Assembly (NCBI GenBank): GCA_947503575.1
Contig: CANNDZ010000001.1
Span: 1,674,001-1,738,000, forward strand
Reading direction: 5' to 3'
Origin: an uncultured Kordiimonas sp.
Lineage (GTDB): Bacteria; Pseudomonadota; Alphaproteobacteria; Sphingomonadales; Kordiimonadaceae
DNA: 64,000 nucleotides
A program made the translations under genes and the position numbers. Shown here one piece after another: positions 8,495 through 17,203 of the stretch (positions are counted from its first letter, which is position 1; every line of letters begins with the position of its first letter). Below the pieces are notes generated by a model. That model did not search any database and was not told the origin of the DNA. It saw only the letters and a list, made by a program, of their open reading frames with translations.

Positions 8495-10012
8495 ATGGTG
8501 CATTTCAAAATGAACGTGACAACGCGAAACCTAATGGCCACCAGCATGGCTGCTTTGATTTTTACTTTAATCCCGGCGTGCAACGACACAAACGATGGCA
8601 CAGGCGCACAGCCGATTCCACCGATTACTAACCTGCCACCAACTGTGTCGGCGGGTGTTGATCAGGAAGCAACCGAAGGCAGCAGGGTGACTTTGTCAGG
8701 CACCGTGACTGACCCTGAGGATATGCCGTCAGTCACTTGGACACAGCTTGACGGTATTCAGGTTGAGTTGCTGGACCCTACATCGTTGACCCCGGCGTTT
8801 GATGCGCCGCAAGTTTTGGAAGCAGAGGTTTTGCAATTTCAGCTTACCGCGGATGATGGCACGAATGCATCCGTATCTGATACGGTACAGGTTACGGTTC
8901 AGGACAATGGTGTAACGGTCGACAGACTTAACCCGGACGGCGAAAGCTATATTGACCCTGAGATACATCCCCTTCGCGGCGAATTGGTTTATCAAACATT
9001 TGGCGAGGTGTGGGTTGGTGCTGTTGACCTTGCTGATGGTCAATTTGTGTCAGCAACGGGCAAGGATACTTTTATCGGTGACACCATAAGCCTGACGGAG
9101 TCTAAAAACGGTCCGGAGTATGGTTTGGATTCTGGCGGGGTGGCCATTTTCTATAATTCTACTGGGAGTGATGGGTCGCTGCAATTCTCCCGTGCGGCAG
9201 AATTGGGTGGTGGGCAGTATGACGTTCAGCAACTTACACCCGATGGTATTGACCGTATTAATCAATTGGCCAGCCAGGACGAAACCAGTGACACAACATA
9301 TCTGGTCTATGCGCGGGATGCCAATGTTCCTGGCGTAGCCGACGCAACAGGCTATATCGCATATCTTGATGAAAATGCGCCCGATGATGACCAGGATGTA
9401 ACCGCAGTGCGTCCTGGGTTTGCGGGCTTTCGTTGGTTGCGTGGTTCGACACAGTTTACCACCACCGCTGCAGAGGATGGCCCGGATGAGGGCCAGATAA
9501 AGCTGGTAGATGCTGCCACAGGTGAAGAGCGGGTTATCACGAATGATCCGGGGGTAAAATTTGACCCATATCCCTGGTATGCGCCTGAATTTGATGGTGC
9601 TATCGCGGTGCAGGCAACCGTCAATCAAACGGACATTGCAATTTACGTTGACCGGGGCACTGAATTGTTTGAGCGGGTTGCTCTGCTGTCGCCGCCGAAC
9701 TCCACAATCCTTGAATATGTTCAATCGGCGGAACCGTTTGTGTCATCAGAGGGCGTGTCATACATCAGCCTGACTTTGAAGGATAATCCGGGCAGCATAT
9801 TCACAGACGTTTCTGAATCAGAAATATGGATATATGGCATCGAGGACGGCGCTGATCGTTTCACATTGAAGTGTGGTGACGATATTCTGGGCAAAGTCAG
9901 GCATGAAGCAGAGATGGTGTCTGGTGAAAATCAGGTCCTTGTATATTACAACGAGTTTCAGCCGTCCGGCGTTATTGATCTTATTGTATGCCAAAGCGGC
10001 ATAGCGCCATAG
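8495..10012 (+). CDS. lipoprotein with Ig/PKD-like domain and probable beta-propeller
   Basis: A 505-residue protein. A lipobox LIPAC places the lipidated cysteine near residue 29. Residues about 48-140 look like an Ig/PKD-like fold (SAGVDQ-ATEGS-VTLSGTVTDPED, then WTQLDG). Residues about 150-500 contain repeated short beta-rich blocks with Asp/Gly turns that suggest a beta-propeller, as in TolB-like or surface-binding proteins. ATGs at 8495, 8510 and 8534 are all in frame; the first two keep positive charges before the hydrophobic core. It should be attached to the outer membrane. The ligand is unknown. Confidence 0.68.
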   Translation: MVHFKMNVTTRNLMATSMAALIFTLIPACNDTNDGTGAQPIPPITNLPPTVSAGVDQEATEGSRVTLSGTVTDPEDMPSVTWTQLDGIQVELLDPTSLTPAFDAPQVLEAEVLQFQLTADDGTNASVSDTVQVTVQDNGVTVDRLNPDGESYIDPEIHPLRGELVYQTFGEVWVGAVDLADGQFVSATGKDTFIGDTISLTESKNGPEYGLDSGGVAIFYNSTGSDGSLQFSRAAELGGGQYDVQQLTPDGIDRINQLASQDETSDTTYLVYARDANVPGVADATGYIAYLDENAPDDDQDVTAVRPGFAGFRWLRGSTQFTTTAAEDGPDEGQIKLVDAATGEERVITNDPGVKFDPYPWYAPEFDGAIAVQATVNQTDIAIYVDRGTELFERVALLSPPNSTILEYVQSAEPFVSSEGVSYISLTLKDNPGSIFTDVSESEIWIYGIEDGADRFTLKCGDDILGKVRHEAEMVSGENQVLVYYNEFQPSGVIDLIVCQSGIAP

Positions 10013-10176
10013 CTGTTTGCGCATCCGTTAGGTCAGCCGCCCATCAAAATGAGCTTTCACTTTGAAATAACAACGAAGGGTTTTGCGCCCCCCAGCGTAA
10101 CAACCATGACTACTGGATGCAGCGGTTCTCAGGAACAGCCCAGTTTTTGGCAAGACAACGAGCATAGGACAGAAAA

Positions 10177-10746
10177 ATGAAAAAATTGATGATGGCGGTA
10201 GCTTTAACTGGATTGGTGGCAGCCCCCACAGTCGCCCAACCCGGACCTTCAACTGAGATGATGGAAGCGGCGAAGCAACGGTTTCAGGCTTTCGATCTTA
10301 ATGGTGATGGTTCGGTCAGTTACGACGAGTTGATGACGGATGCGGGCAAAAAGTTTGCCGGTTTTGACCAGGACGGCAACGGTATTCTGATACTGGATGA
10401 GTTGCCATTGGAAATGCCGGTGCCTGAACATGTTAGCGCCCGGCGTGCGCACATGAAAAGCCGTATGGAAGACCGCCGTCGTGGTGCGCAGCCGGACAAT
10501 GACCAGCACTTTGCTGAGGCCCGCGAGGAAAGACGTGGCCCAAGCCGTATGAAGTTCATGGCGCGGTTCGATAAAGATTATAATGAACAGCTTAATGTGG
10601 AAGAATTTGCCGCACCATTGATTAAAATGCACAAGCGTGCGGACATCAATGGTGACGGGTCAGTTACCGAAGCCGAATTTGACGAAGCACTGGAACGCGG
10701 CCCGCGGCACAAACGTCGGGGCGGTAAACGGCAAGCTCACGGCTAA
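10177..10746 (+). CDS. exported four-EF-hand protein
   Basis: A 189-residue protein with a signal peptide (MKK start, cleavage near AQP). Four EF-hand loops are visible at D40-E51, D64-E75, D132-E143 and D156-E167. The first and last are canonical DxNxDGxxxxxE loops. The third is less regular (DKDYNEQLNVEE). Such calmodulin-like exported proteins bind calcium in the periplasm, and the partner is unknown. A basic Arg/Lys-rich linker separates the two EF pairs and a basic tail ends the protein. AGGA lies ahead of the ATG. Confidence 0.85.
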   Translation: MKKLMMAVALTGLVAAPTVAQPGPSTEMMEAAKQRFQAFDLNGDGSVSYDELMTDAGKKFAGFDQDGNGILILDELPLEMPVPEHVSARRAHMKSRMEDRRRGAQPDNDQHFAEAREERRGPSRMKFMARFDKDYNEQLNVEEFAAPLIKMHKRADINGDGSVTEAEFDEALERGPRHKRRGGKRQAHG

Positions 10747-10861
10747 TAATCATTCCTGAACACCCTTTCCTGACCCTCCCAACTGGCCATCCTGCGCTTG
10801 CCCTTTTCAAAGGCTGGCGTTAGGGTGCGCCAGATTTTTTGTTCACCATGAGGCGATGGCC

Positions 10862-11749
10862 ATGTTCAAAGGCTCGTTCCCGGCGCTTATTACGCCGTTT
10901 ACCGACACGTATGAAGTTGATGCGGACCGCTTTCAGAAGTTCGTGGACTGGCAAATCAACCAGGGGTCAGATGGTTTGGTGCCTGTTGGCACCACCGGCG
11001 AGTCGCCGACATTGAGCCACGAAGAGCACGGCCGTGTCGTAGAACTGTGTGTAGAAGCCGCGGATGGTCGTGTGCCCGTTATTGCAGGCGCTGGGTCCAA
11101 TAACACTGCGGAAGCGGTAACCCTTATCCAGCATGCGCAACAAGTTGGTGCGGACGGCGCGCTTGTAGTAACGCCTTACTATAATAAACCAAATCAGGAA
11201 GGCTTGTTCCAGCATTTCAGGGCTGTTCATGATGCGTCTGACCTGCCCATACTGATTTATAATATTCCTGGTCGGTCGGTTGTTGATATGTCGGTCGAGA
11301 CGATGACGCGCCTGTTTGAACTGCCGCGTATTGTTGGGGTGAAGGATGCAACGGGTGATCTGGACCGCTGTGCCAGCCAGCGCGCGGCGATGGGGCCAGA
11401 ATTTGTGCAGCTTTCGGGCGAAGACGCAACAGCAGTTGGTTTTAACGCCATGGGCGGTGTTGGCTGTATTTCCGTAACGGCGAATGTGGCCCCCAAATTG
11501 TGCGCAGACATGCAAGCCGCATGTGCCGCCGGGGACTATAAAACCGCGCTCGCTCTTCATGATAAGCTGTTGCCCCTGCACCGCGCCATGTTTATGGAAC
11601 CAAGTCCTGCACCGGCAAAGTATGCGGCCAGTTTGTTGGGTATTTGCAGCGATGCTGTGCGTTTGCCAATTCTACCCGCCAGCGAGAGCACTCGGTCTAT
11701 TATTGCCTCTGCCATCTATCATGCTGGGCTTGGCCCCAGTGGTCTTTGA
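10862..11749 (+). CDS. dapA: 4-hydroxy-tetrahydrodipicolinate synthase
   Basis: This enzyme condenses pyruvate with aspartate semialdehyde in lysine and diaminopimelate synthesis. Starting at the second ATG (10862), GAGG sits 8 bases upstream. The catalytic residues then fall at T44/T45 (GTTGES), Y107, Y133 (YNIPGR) and the Schiff-base K161 (GVKDATG), matching the E. coli numbering. An ATG at 10856 is too close to the ribosome binding site. The protein is 295 residues, normal for the family. Its stop lies within the ribosome binding region of smpB, so the two are coupled, as in many alphaproteobacteria. Confidence 0.97.
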   Translation: MFKGSFPALITPFTDTYEVDADRFQKFVDWQINQGSDGLVPVGTTGESPTLSHEEHGRVVELCVEAADGRVPVIAGAGSNNTAEAVTLIQHAQQVGADGALVVTPYYNKPNQEGLFQHFRAVHDASDLPILIYNIPGRSVVDMSVETMTRLFELPRIVGVKDATGDLDRCASQRAAMGPEFVQLSGEDATAVGFNAMGGVGCISVTANVAPKLCADMQAACAAGDYKTALALHDKLLPLHRAMFMEPSPAPAKYAASLLGICSDAVRLPILPASESTRSIIASAIYHAGLGPSGL

Positions 11750-11757
11750 GGCACGCT

Positions 11758-12243
11758 ATGGCACCTAAAAAGAAGAAAGATGCCGGGCCACCTAGCCGTG
11801 TTGTGGCGGACAACCGCAAAGCACGCCATGAATTCTTCATTGAGGACGAATTTGAGGCAGGGATTGTGCTGACGGGCACGGAGGTTAAATCTCTGCGGAA
11901 TGGCCAGGCCAACATCAAAGAAAGCTATGCCGAGGAAAAAAACGGCGAACTATGGCTAGTGAATGCCTATATCCCCGAATTCTCGCACGGTAACCGGTTT
12001 AATCATCAGCCGCGCCGCCCACGCAAGCTGTTGATGCATGGTCGTGAGATCGCCCGTCTTGGTGGTGCTGTGCAAAAAGGGGGTATGACGCTGGTGCCGC
12101 TGAAGGTGTATTTCAACGATCAGGGCAGAGCGAAACTTGCGCTCGGTCTTGGTAAGGGTAAAAAATTGCATGACAAACGCGAAACTGCCAAGCAGCGCGA
12201 CTGGGACCGCCAAAAAGCGCGCCTGATGAAAGACCACGGTTAA
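11758..12243 (+). CDS. smpB: SsrA-binding protein SmpB
   Basis: A 161-residue tmRNA-binding protein for trans-translation rescue of stalled ribosomes. The core signature [24 protein letters not shown] and the later AHxYIPxxSHG-like and LxLHxxEI-like segments are recognisable, although the N-terminal and tail lysines vary. The basic C-terminal tail ([26 protein letters not shown]) is complete; it normally folds in the ribosomal A site. GAGG lies six bases before the ATG at 11758. It follows dapA by eight bases. Confidence 0.96.
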   Translation: MAPKKKKDAGPPSRVVADNRKARHEFFIEDEFEAGIVLTGTEVKSLRNGQANIKESYAEEKNGELWLVNAYIPEFSHGNRFNHQPRRPRKLLMHGREIARLGGAVQKGGMTLVPLKVYFNDQGRAKLALGLGKGKKLHDKRETAKQRDWDRQKARLMKDHG

Positions 12244-12334
12244 GATCGGCTTTTTTGCCAAAGATCAGTCTGACTGTTAGCTCACGCCATCAATTTCTGT
12301 TGCAGAAATGCCAACTTTTAAAGAATGTTACATT

Positions 12335-12364
12335 TTGCTTTTAAGAACGACTTGCAAATATAGA
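12335..12364 (+). promoter_or_regulatory. probable promoter of TonB receptor gene
   Basis: TTGCTT (12335-12340) and TATAGA (12359-12364) are separated by 18 bases, a sigma-70-like arrangement 55 bases before the receptor start. The -35 box overlaps the left arm of an inverted repeat, GCTTTTAAGAA. Iron control by Fur or Irr would be expected for such a receptor, but no classic Fur box is obvious. An AT-rich palindrome AATAATTATT lies downstream in the leader. Confidence 0.5.
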
Positions 12365-12411
12365 ATTGCGGTGTTACGCCGATTTCAGTTCTAATAATTA
12401 TTCTTAAAAGC
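12337..12411. repeat. 11-bp perfect inverted repeat in receptor leader
   Basis: GCTTTTAAGAA at 12337-12347 is repeated in perfect inverse as TTCTTAAAAGC at 12401-12411, just ahead of the TonB receptor ATG. A near copy, CTTTTAAAGAA, lies at about 12315. The arms flank the probable -10 region and the second arm lies where the ribosome binding site should be, so either DNA looping or an mRNA stem hiding the start is possible. Confidence 0.55.
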
Positions 12412-12418
12412 AGGTTTT

Positions 12419-14545
12419 ATGCAATATTCCAAAGCCTTTTCTGGTGCAGCGCTGGCTGCGTTGCTCGTGGGCGCTATCTCTCAGGGCTCCAGTGCAGTTG
12501 AAGCTGCGGCAGACGCCGCACCCGAAGAAATTGTTGTAACAGGTAGGGTGCTGTTCTCTGATCAGGTCAACTCTATCAAGGCGCCAACGCCAATTATTGA
12601 TGTGCCGCAAAGCCTGTCTCTTTATTCCGCAGAGGAAATTCTGCAAAGAGGCTTCACAAGCGTTGCAGAGATCATCAACTACACCCCCGGTGTAAACAAC
12701 TCACAAGGGGAAGGGCACCGCGACTCCATCGTTTTTCGGGGTGTGCGTTCCACTGCGGACTTTTTCATCGATGGCGTGCGTGATGATGTTCAATACTACC
12801 GGCCGCTCTATAATCTGGAGCAGGTAGAAATTTTGCGTGGTCCGAATGCGCTGTTATTTGGTCGGGGCGGCACTGGTGGGGTCTTGAACCGGGTTACCAA
12901 AAAGGGTGTGATCGGAGAAAGTTTCAATACTGCGCAAGTTGCCGTGGACACTTTCGGTGAATTTGGTATCCAGGTTGACAGCAATTTTGACGCTGGCGAA
13001 AAGGCTGCGTTCCGCATCAACGCGATGTATGAAAGCCTGAATAACCATCGTGATTTTTACGACGGCGAACGTATTGGCATCAACCCGACAGCCAAGTTTC
13101 TGCTTGGTGACAATACGGTTGTAGATGTTTCCTATGAATATATAGACCATGAACGGTTTATTGACCGTGGTATTCCGACAGGGTCCGATGGTCGCCCGGT
13201 TGAAGCTTTTGAAGATATTGTTTTTGGGGACCCAGACCTGAATACGACAACATTGAAAGCCCACCTTTTCCGGGCCGCCATTCAACATGAATTTTCGGAT
13301 AACGTGAAAGGCAACATCAACGCTTTTTACGGTGACTATGACAAGTTTTATGGCAACTTTTATGCGTCGGGGTACGATCAGGCGAACACGCCTAACCAGG
13401 TTACTCTTGACGGTTACGAGGATGAAACCCAGCGCCAGAACCTGATCCTGTCTGGTAACCTGGTAGGGGAAGCCACCACTGGCGATGTTGGTCATACACT
13501 CATTGCTGGTGTTGAATATATCAACACGTCGTCTGACCAATTCCGGTTTAATTCATTTTGGGACATAACGTCGGACGACAACGAAATATTCACCATCAAC
13601 CGCCCTCTGAACCTACGGAATGGTATTGGTGTTAACGCTGCGGGCGTACCCACCACAAACGACTTCACCGCCGATTTAAACGATGACACACGGGTCACGA
13701 TTGATGTGTTCTCCGCCTATATTCAGGATCAGATTGAATTAGCTGACTGGATTGATGTGGTTGTTGGCGCCCGTTACGACCGTTTTGACATTGAAGTCTT
13801 CAACGTGCCTGCTGATGACACCCGCACCCGCACAGACGACCGCATCTCGCCCCGGCTTGGCTTGATCCTAAAACCACAGGAAAATATTTCACTGTACGCA
13901 AGCTACAGCGAGTCTTTCCTGCCACGCAGCGGCGAACAGTTTGCCAATATCAACGGCAACAATAACCAGTTGGACCCCAATACCTTCACAAATCTTGAAG
14001 CAGGCATCAAATGGGACTTTGACGACCGGCTCAGCCTAACGGCCGCTGTGTTTGAAATTGAGCAAAGCTCCCCCCAAGTTGCAGACAATGACCCGGAAAC
14101 GCTGGATGTAATTGACAGCACCATTCAGGGTTTTGAGGTGCAACTGACCGGCCAGGTAACAGACTTTTGGTTTATTTCTGCTGGCTACAGCTATCTGGAC
14201 GGTGAGCAGGTTGACAGGGGTGGTCCAACAGGCTTGCGGCCGCGCGAACTACCAGAAAACATGTTTTCGCTGTGGAATAACTTTCAGCTCACAGATCGCT
14301 TTGGTTTCGGCGTTGGCATGACCCATCAAGGTCAAAGCTTTATCAACAACGGTAACACGGCCATTTTGCCAAGCTTTACCCGGTTTGATGCTGCGGCGTT
14401 TTATGATGTGTCAGACGCGATCCGACTTCAGGTCAATATTGAAAACCTGACAGACGAATTGTATTTCCCCAATTCGCACGCCACGCATCAGGCAACGGTG
14501 GCACCGCCGTTTAATGCGCGGTTTGCCATAAACGCCCGCTTCTAA
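12419..14545 (+). CDS. TonB-dependent siderophore receptor
   Basis: A 708-residue outer-membrane receptor. It has a signal peptide (about 1-27), a TonB box EEIVVTG (about 36-42), a plug domain (about 55-170, with DVPQSLSLYSAEEI, IVFRGVRSTADFFIDGVRDD and VEILRGPNALLFGRGGTGGVLNR), and a 22-strand barrel ending in the terminal aromatic Phe (NARF). The plug sequence is of the siderophore-receptor subfamily (catecholate/hydroxamate type). It takes up ferric chelates using TonB energy. It sits between smpB and the UDG gene within an otherwise housekeeping block, so it is probably an insertion. A strong terminator follows. Confidence 0.92.
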   Translation: MQYSKAFSGAALAALLVGAISQGSSAVEAAADAAPEEIVVTGRVLFSDQVNSIKAPTPIIDVPQSLSLYSAEEILQRGFTSVAEIINYTPGVNNSQGEGHRDSIVFRGVRSTADFFIDGVRDDVQYYRPLYNLEQVEILRGPNALLFGRGGTGGVLNRVTKKGVIGESFNTAQVAVDTFGEFGIQVDSNFDAGEKAAFRINAMYESLNNHRDFYDGERIGINPTAKFLLGDNTVVDVSYEYIDHERFIDRGIPTGSDGRPVEAFEDIVFGDPDLNTTTLKAHLFRAAIQHEFSDNVKGNINAFYGDYDKFYGNFYASGYDQANTPNQVTLDGYEDETQRQNLILSGNLVGEATTGDVGHTLIAGVEYINTSSDQFRFNSFWDITSDDNEIFTINRPLNLRNGIGVNAAGVPTTNDFTADLNDDTRVTIDVFSAYIQDQIELADWIDVVVGARYDRFDIEVFNVPADDTRTRTDDRISPRLGLILKPQENISLYASYSESFLPRSGEQFANINGNNNQLDPNTFTNLEAGIKWDFDDRLSLTAAVFEIEQSSPQVADNDPETLDVIDSTIQGFEVQLTGQVTDFWFISAGYSYLDGEQVDRGGPTGLRPRELPENMFSLWNNFQLTDRFGFGVGMTHQGQSFINNGNTAILPSFTRFDAAAFYDVSDAIRLQVNIENLTDELYFPNSHATHQATVAPPFNARFAINARF

Positions 14546-14562
14546 GCGATTTTTACCGGACC

Positions 14563-14590
14563 GAAAAAGGGGGCTTTGGCTCCCTTTTTT
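14563..14590. terminator. bidirectional rho-independent terminator
   Basis: AAAAAGGGGGC pairs with GCTCCCTTTTTT around a TTTG loop, giving a stem with one G-U pair and a T-tract on both strands. It lies between the convergent TonB receptor and uracil-DNA glycosylase genes and can end both transcripts. Confidence 0.85.
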
Positions 14591-15248
14591 ATTTGATTTC
14601 CTGCTCAACCAACCGCAGGGCGCTCAGGAACATCGCTTCCGTCAGGCGGTTGGTGTTCACGTTGTAGCGCGAGCAATGATAACTATTCACAAGCACCAAA
14701 CCGTTTGGCAGGCGGTGCACAGCTTCGTGCGCAAATTTATACTCAGCGAGCCGATAGCCAAACGTGCGGATTGTTGTGTCGTGCGCAATTTTGCCCAAGG
14801 CAAACAAAACCTTCAGGTTCGGCAGCGACGCCATGCGCGAAATCAAAAAGGGCCGACAATTGTTCACTTCTGACCCAATGGGTTTGTTCTGCGGTGGTAC
14901 GCAGCGCACCGCATTGGTGATCATAATATCTTTCAGCGTGTAGCCATCATCAGGGCGTTTGTCATACGTGCCTTTGGCCCAGCCCATTATTTTAAGGCAT
15001 TTGTACAAAAGGTCGCCCGCGTAATCGCCGGTGAAGGGTCGGCCAGTTTGGTTCGCGCCTTTTAGACCGGGGGCAAGGCCGATAACCAAAATACGGGCAT
15101 CATCATCGCCAAAACTGGGCACAGCGCCATTGAAAAAGCTTGGGTATGCAGCTTGGTTTGCCTCCCGAAAGTCAACCAATCGGGGACACAGCGTACAATC
15201 AGCAGCCGGTTCCGGCGGCACGTTCGGTACGTCTGTAAAAATAGCCAT
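14589..15248 (-). CDS. uracil-DNA glycosylase, family 5 (UDGb) type
   Basis: A 219-residue base-excision repair enzyme removing uracil and related deaminated bases from DNA. Four cysteines, C18 and C21 (CTLC), C116 (VRCVPP) and C131 (NNCRPF), fit the 4Fe-4S cluster of the UDGa/UDGb superfamily. The segment GLAPGLKGANQTGRPFTGD (from residue 57) is the motif-1 region of family 5, where the usual catalytic Asp is absent. The later NSYHCSRYN is motif 2. The ATG at 15248 is chosen because GGGGAGC lies 9 bases upstream; an in-frame GTG at 15272 has no such site. Confidence 0.9.
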   Translation of the reverse strand: MAIFTDVPNVPPEPAADCTLCPRLVDFREANQAAYPSFFNGAVPSFGDDDARILVIGLAPGLKGANQTGRPFTGDYAGDLLYKCLKIMGWAKGTYDKRPDDGYTLKDIMITNAVRCVPPQNKPIGSEVNNCRPFLISRMASLPNLKVLFALGKIAHDTTIRTFGYRLAEYKFAHEAVHRLPNGLVLVNSYHCSRYNVNTNRLTEAMFLSALRLVEQEIK

Positions 15249-15336
15249 GGCGCTTGCTCCCCGCGTATTCACTTCATCGGCGGCGACAAAATCATGGCTT
15301 TGGCTATGCCGTCAAGCCTAGCGTTGCGTAGAGCTG

Positions 15337-15933
15337 TTAGTTTTGCGGCTCCAAATGGTCTTCATAGGCGGAGTCAATGGGCTCTTCCGCGTCTGCCCCC
15401 CCGTTTGCAGGGCGTGCAATAAGGTCACGCAGTTTTTCCAGGTCCAAAAACTGGTCGGCTTGGCGGCGCAGTTCATCGGCAATCATTGATGGCTGAGTGC
15501 GGTTAGAGCTAACAACCGTTACCCTTACGCCGCGCCGCTGAACGGCCTCAAGAAGACGCCTGAAATCGCCGTCGCCTGAAAATAACACCACATGGTCCAA
15601 CTGATCGGAGATATTCAGCATATCAACGGCAATTTCGATATCCATATTGCCTTTAATTTTACGACGCCCCTGATCGTCTGTGAATTCTTTCACAGGTTTG
15701 GTCACAAGCGTAAAGCCGTTGTAATCCAGCCAGTCAATCAGCGGGCGAAGCGGACTGTATTCCTGATCTTCCAGAATGGCGGTGTAATAAAAGGCCCGTA
15801 CCAAGCGGCCCTTTTTGGCAAAATATGCCCGCATGCTCTTATAGTCGATCTCCATGTCGAGCGCGCGGGCTGTTGCATATAAATTGGCACCGTCAATAAA
15901 AAGCCCAAGCCGTTCTTCCGGATAAAAAAGCAT
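15337..15933 (-). CDS. NYN-domain (LabA/DUF88) PIN-like nuclease
   Basis: A 198-residue protein of the NYN/LabA family, PIN-like predicted RNases. Acidic residues for metal binding are present: D14 in LFIDGANLY, the Asp pair in GNMDIEIAVDML, and SGDGDF. The start at 15933 gives MLFYPEERLGLFIDGAN, the usual alphaproteobacterial N terminus. A GTG at 15948 is less likely. It is divergent from folK and close to rpoZ and rsh, a conserved alphaproteobacterial neighbourhood. The target RNA is unknown. Confidence 0.87.
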   Translation of the reverse strand: MLFYPEERLGLFIDGANLYATARALDMEIDYKSMRAYFAKKGRLVRAFYYTAILEDQEYSPLRPLIDWLDYNGFTLVTKPVKEFTDDQGRRKIKGNMDIEIAVDMLNISDQLDHVVLFSGDGDFRRLLEAVQRRGVRVTVVSSNRTQPSMIADELRRQADQFLDLEKLRDLIARPANGGADAEEPIDSAYEDHLEPQN

Positions 15934-16067
15934 GAATAATTCCAACACAATACATTAAAAACACTAGAGGTTAGGACATAAGGATCGCAATTATTCCGTC
16001 AATGGCGTAATGGTGCGCTTCTTGATCGGAATTGTCTATCGACATGCTGAAATGGGAGGCTAAGCGC

Positions 16068-16640
16068 TTGTCTGAGGCGACGACATGTTATCTGGGACTT
16101 GGGGCAAACCTTCCGTTCGCCGGCAAATCCCCTGATCAAAGCGTTATTGCCGCGATTGATGTTTTGGCGAAGATGGTTTTCGACGACGTTCGCCGGTCTC
16201 CTTTGTATGTCACAACATCGGTGCCTGATACGGGCCAGCCAGATTTCGTGAATTGTGTACTGGTTGGCGAGACACAGTTATCTGTGTCTGACCTTCTAAC
16301 GGCTTGCCAAAAAGTTGAGGCGCAATTTGGCCGCGAAAGACAGGCCCGCTGGAGTGCGCGGACACTGGATATTGATATCCTGAGCTACGGTGATGCTGTG
16401 GTGCCGGCTGACGGCACATGGTCTGCTTTGTCGGCAGATGCGGCAGATGGTGCCGTCATGGCGCCGTTGGCGGTGCCACACCTGAGTTTGCATGAACGTG
16501 CTTTTGTCTTGGTGCCCCTGGTTGATGTTGCGCCGTCGTGGCGCCATCCGGTATTGAATAAAACATCGGTTGAACTTTTACAGGCGTTACCCAAAGCTGA
16601 CCGTGCCTCTGTGCGCCCGTTTTCCGCTGAAAACGCTTGA
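16068..16640 (+). CDS. folK: 2-amino-4-hydroxy-6-hydroxymethyldihydropteridine diphosphokinase
   Basis: HPPK transfers pyrophosphate from ATP to the pterin in folate synthesis. The N terminus YLGLGANL and the signature [15 protein letters not shown] are present, as is the late [10 protein letters not shown] block. I chose a TTG start at 16068 because GGGAGG lies 8 bases upstream, giving a 190-residue protein that starts just before the family core. In-frame alternatives are an ATG at 16044 and a TTG at 16032, neither with a good ribosome binding site. rpoZ follows after about 90 bases with its own promoter. Confidence 0.93.
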   Translation: MSEATTCYLGLGANLPFAGKSPDQSVIAAIDVLAKMVFDDVRRSPLYVTTSVPDTGQPDFVNCVLVGETQLSVSDLLTACQKVEAQFGRERQARWSARTLDIDILSYGDAVVPADGTWSALSADAADGAVMAPLAVPHLSLHERAFVLVPLVDVAPSWRHPVLNKTSVELLQALPKADRASVRPFSAENA

Positions 16641-16648
16641 TTCAGGGC

Positions 16649-16677
16649 TTTACACAAGCGCGTGTGCTGATTATAAG
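16649..16677 (+). promoter_or_regulatory. probable sigma-70 promoter of rpoZ
   Basis: TTTACA at 16649-16654 and TATAAG at 16672-16677 are separated by 17 bases, the ideal spacing. The start of rpoZ is 55 bases downstream. It lies right after the folK stop codon. Confidence 0.65.
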
Positions 16678-16731
16678 CGGGCGCTGGACCAAACAGGGCT
16701 CTGCCCTACAACTCGCATATGGAGATCATGC

Positions 16732-17112
16732 ATGGCTCGCGTTACCGTTGAGGATTGCGTCGATAAAGTAACTAACCGGTTTGATCTGGTGCTTGTGGCT
16801 GCTCAGCGCGCCCGCCAGATTTCAGCCGGGGCCCCGCTTGAAGTAGAACGTGACAACGACAAAAATGCTGTTGTATCGCTGCGCGAAATTGCGGAAGAAA
16901 AAGTCCTTGAGGATGACCTGAAAGAAGCGGTGATCCATAGCATGCGGAAAGTTGTCGAATCAGACGAGCCTGAAGAAGTTGATATGTCGATCCTGATGGC
17001 TGGCATGGACAACACACAGGCACCCGCCGCGGCTGCAGCTGAAGACGTAACCACAGAAGCAGTGGAAACACCTGCAGTTGAAGCAACGGCTGAAGAAACG
17101 CCGCAAGAGTAA
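16732..17112 (+). CDS. rpoZ: RNA polymerase omega subunit
   Basis: A 126-residue omega subunit that helps assemble beta-prime. In many proteobacteria omega also forms one ppGpp-binding site on RNA polymerase. The N terminus [20 protein letters not shown] and the following QRARQISAG are diagnostic. The C-terminal 40 residues are Ala/Glu/Thr-rich low complexity, a common alphaproteobacterial extension. GGAG lies 7 bases before the ATG. The rsh gene nearby makes the functional link to the stringent response plausible. Confidence 0.97.
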   Translation: MARVTVEDCVDKVTNRFDLVLVAAQRARQISAGAPLEVERDNDKNAVVSLREIAEEKVLEDDLKEAVIHSMRKVVESDEPEEVDMSILMAGMDNTQAPAAAAAEDVTTEAVETPAVEATAEETPQE

Positions 17113-17174
17113 CAGTCTTTTGCGGCGCCAAAGTCTGGTGCCAAAATATTGTATCAGACTATGGTTACTCATCA

Positions 17175-17200
17175 AAACCCGGCTTTAGGCCGGGTTTTTT
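17175..17200. terminator. rho-independent terminator after rpoZ
   Basis: AACCCGGC and GCCGGGTT form an 8-bp GC-rich stem followed by a T-run on the plus strand and a shorter T-run on the minus strand. It sits between rpoZ and the convergent dehydrogenase gene and can serve both. Confidence 0.85.
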
Positions 17201-17203
17201 GTT

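Noticed and set aside
9050-9724. 224-codon minus-strand frame inside the lipoprotein gene
   Set aside because: The plus-strand lipoprotein has a lipobox and domain structure; the antisense protein is compositionally odd and has no family look.
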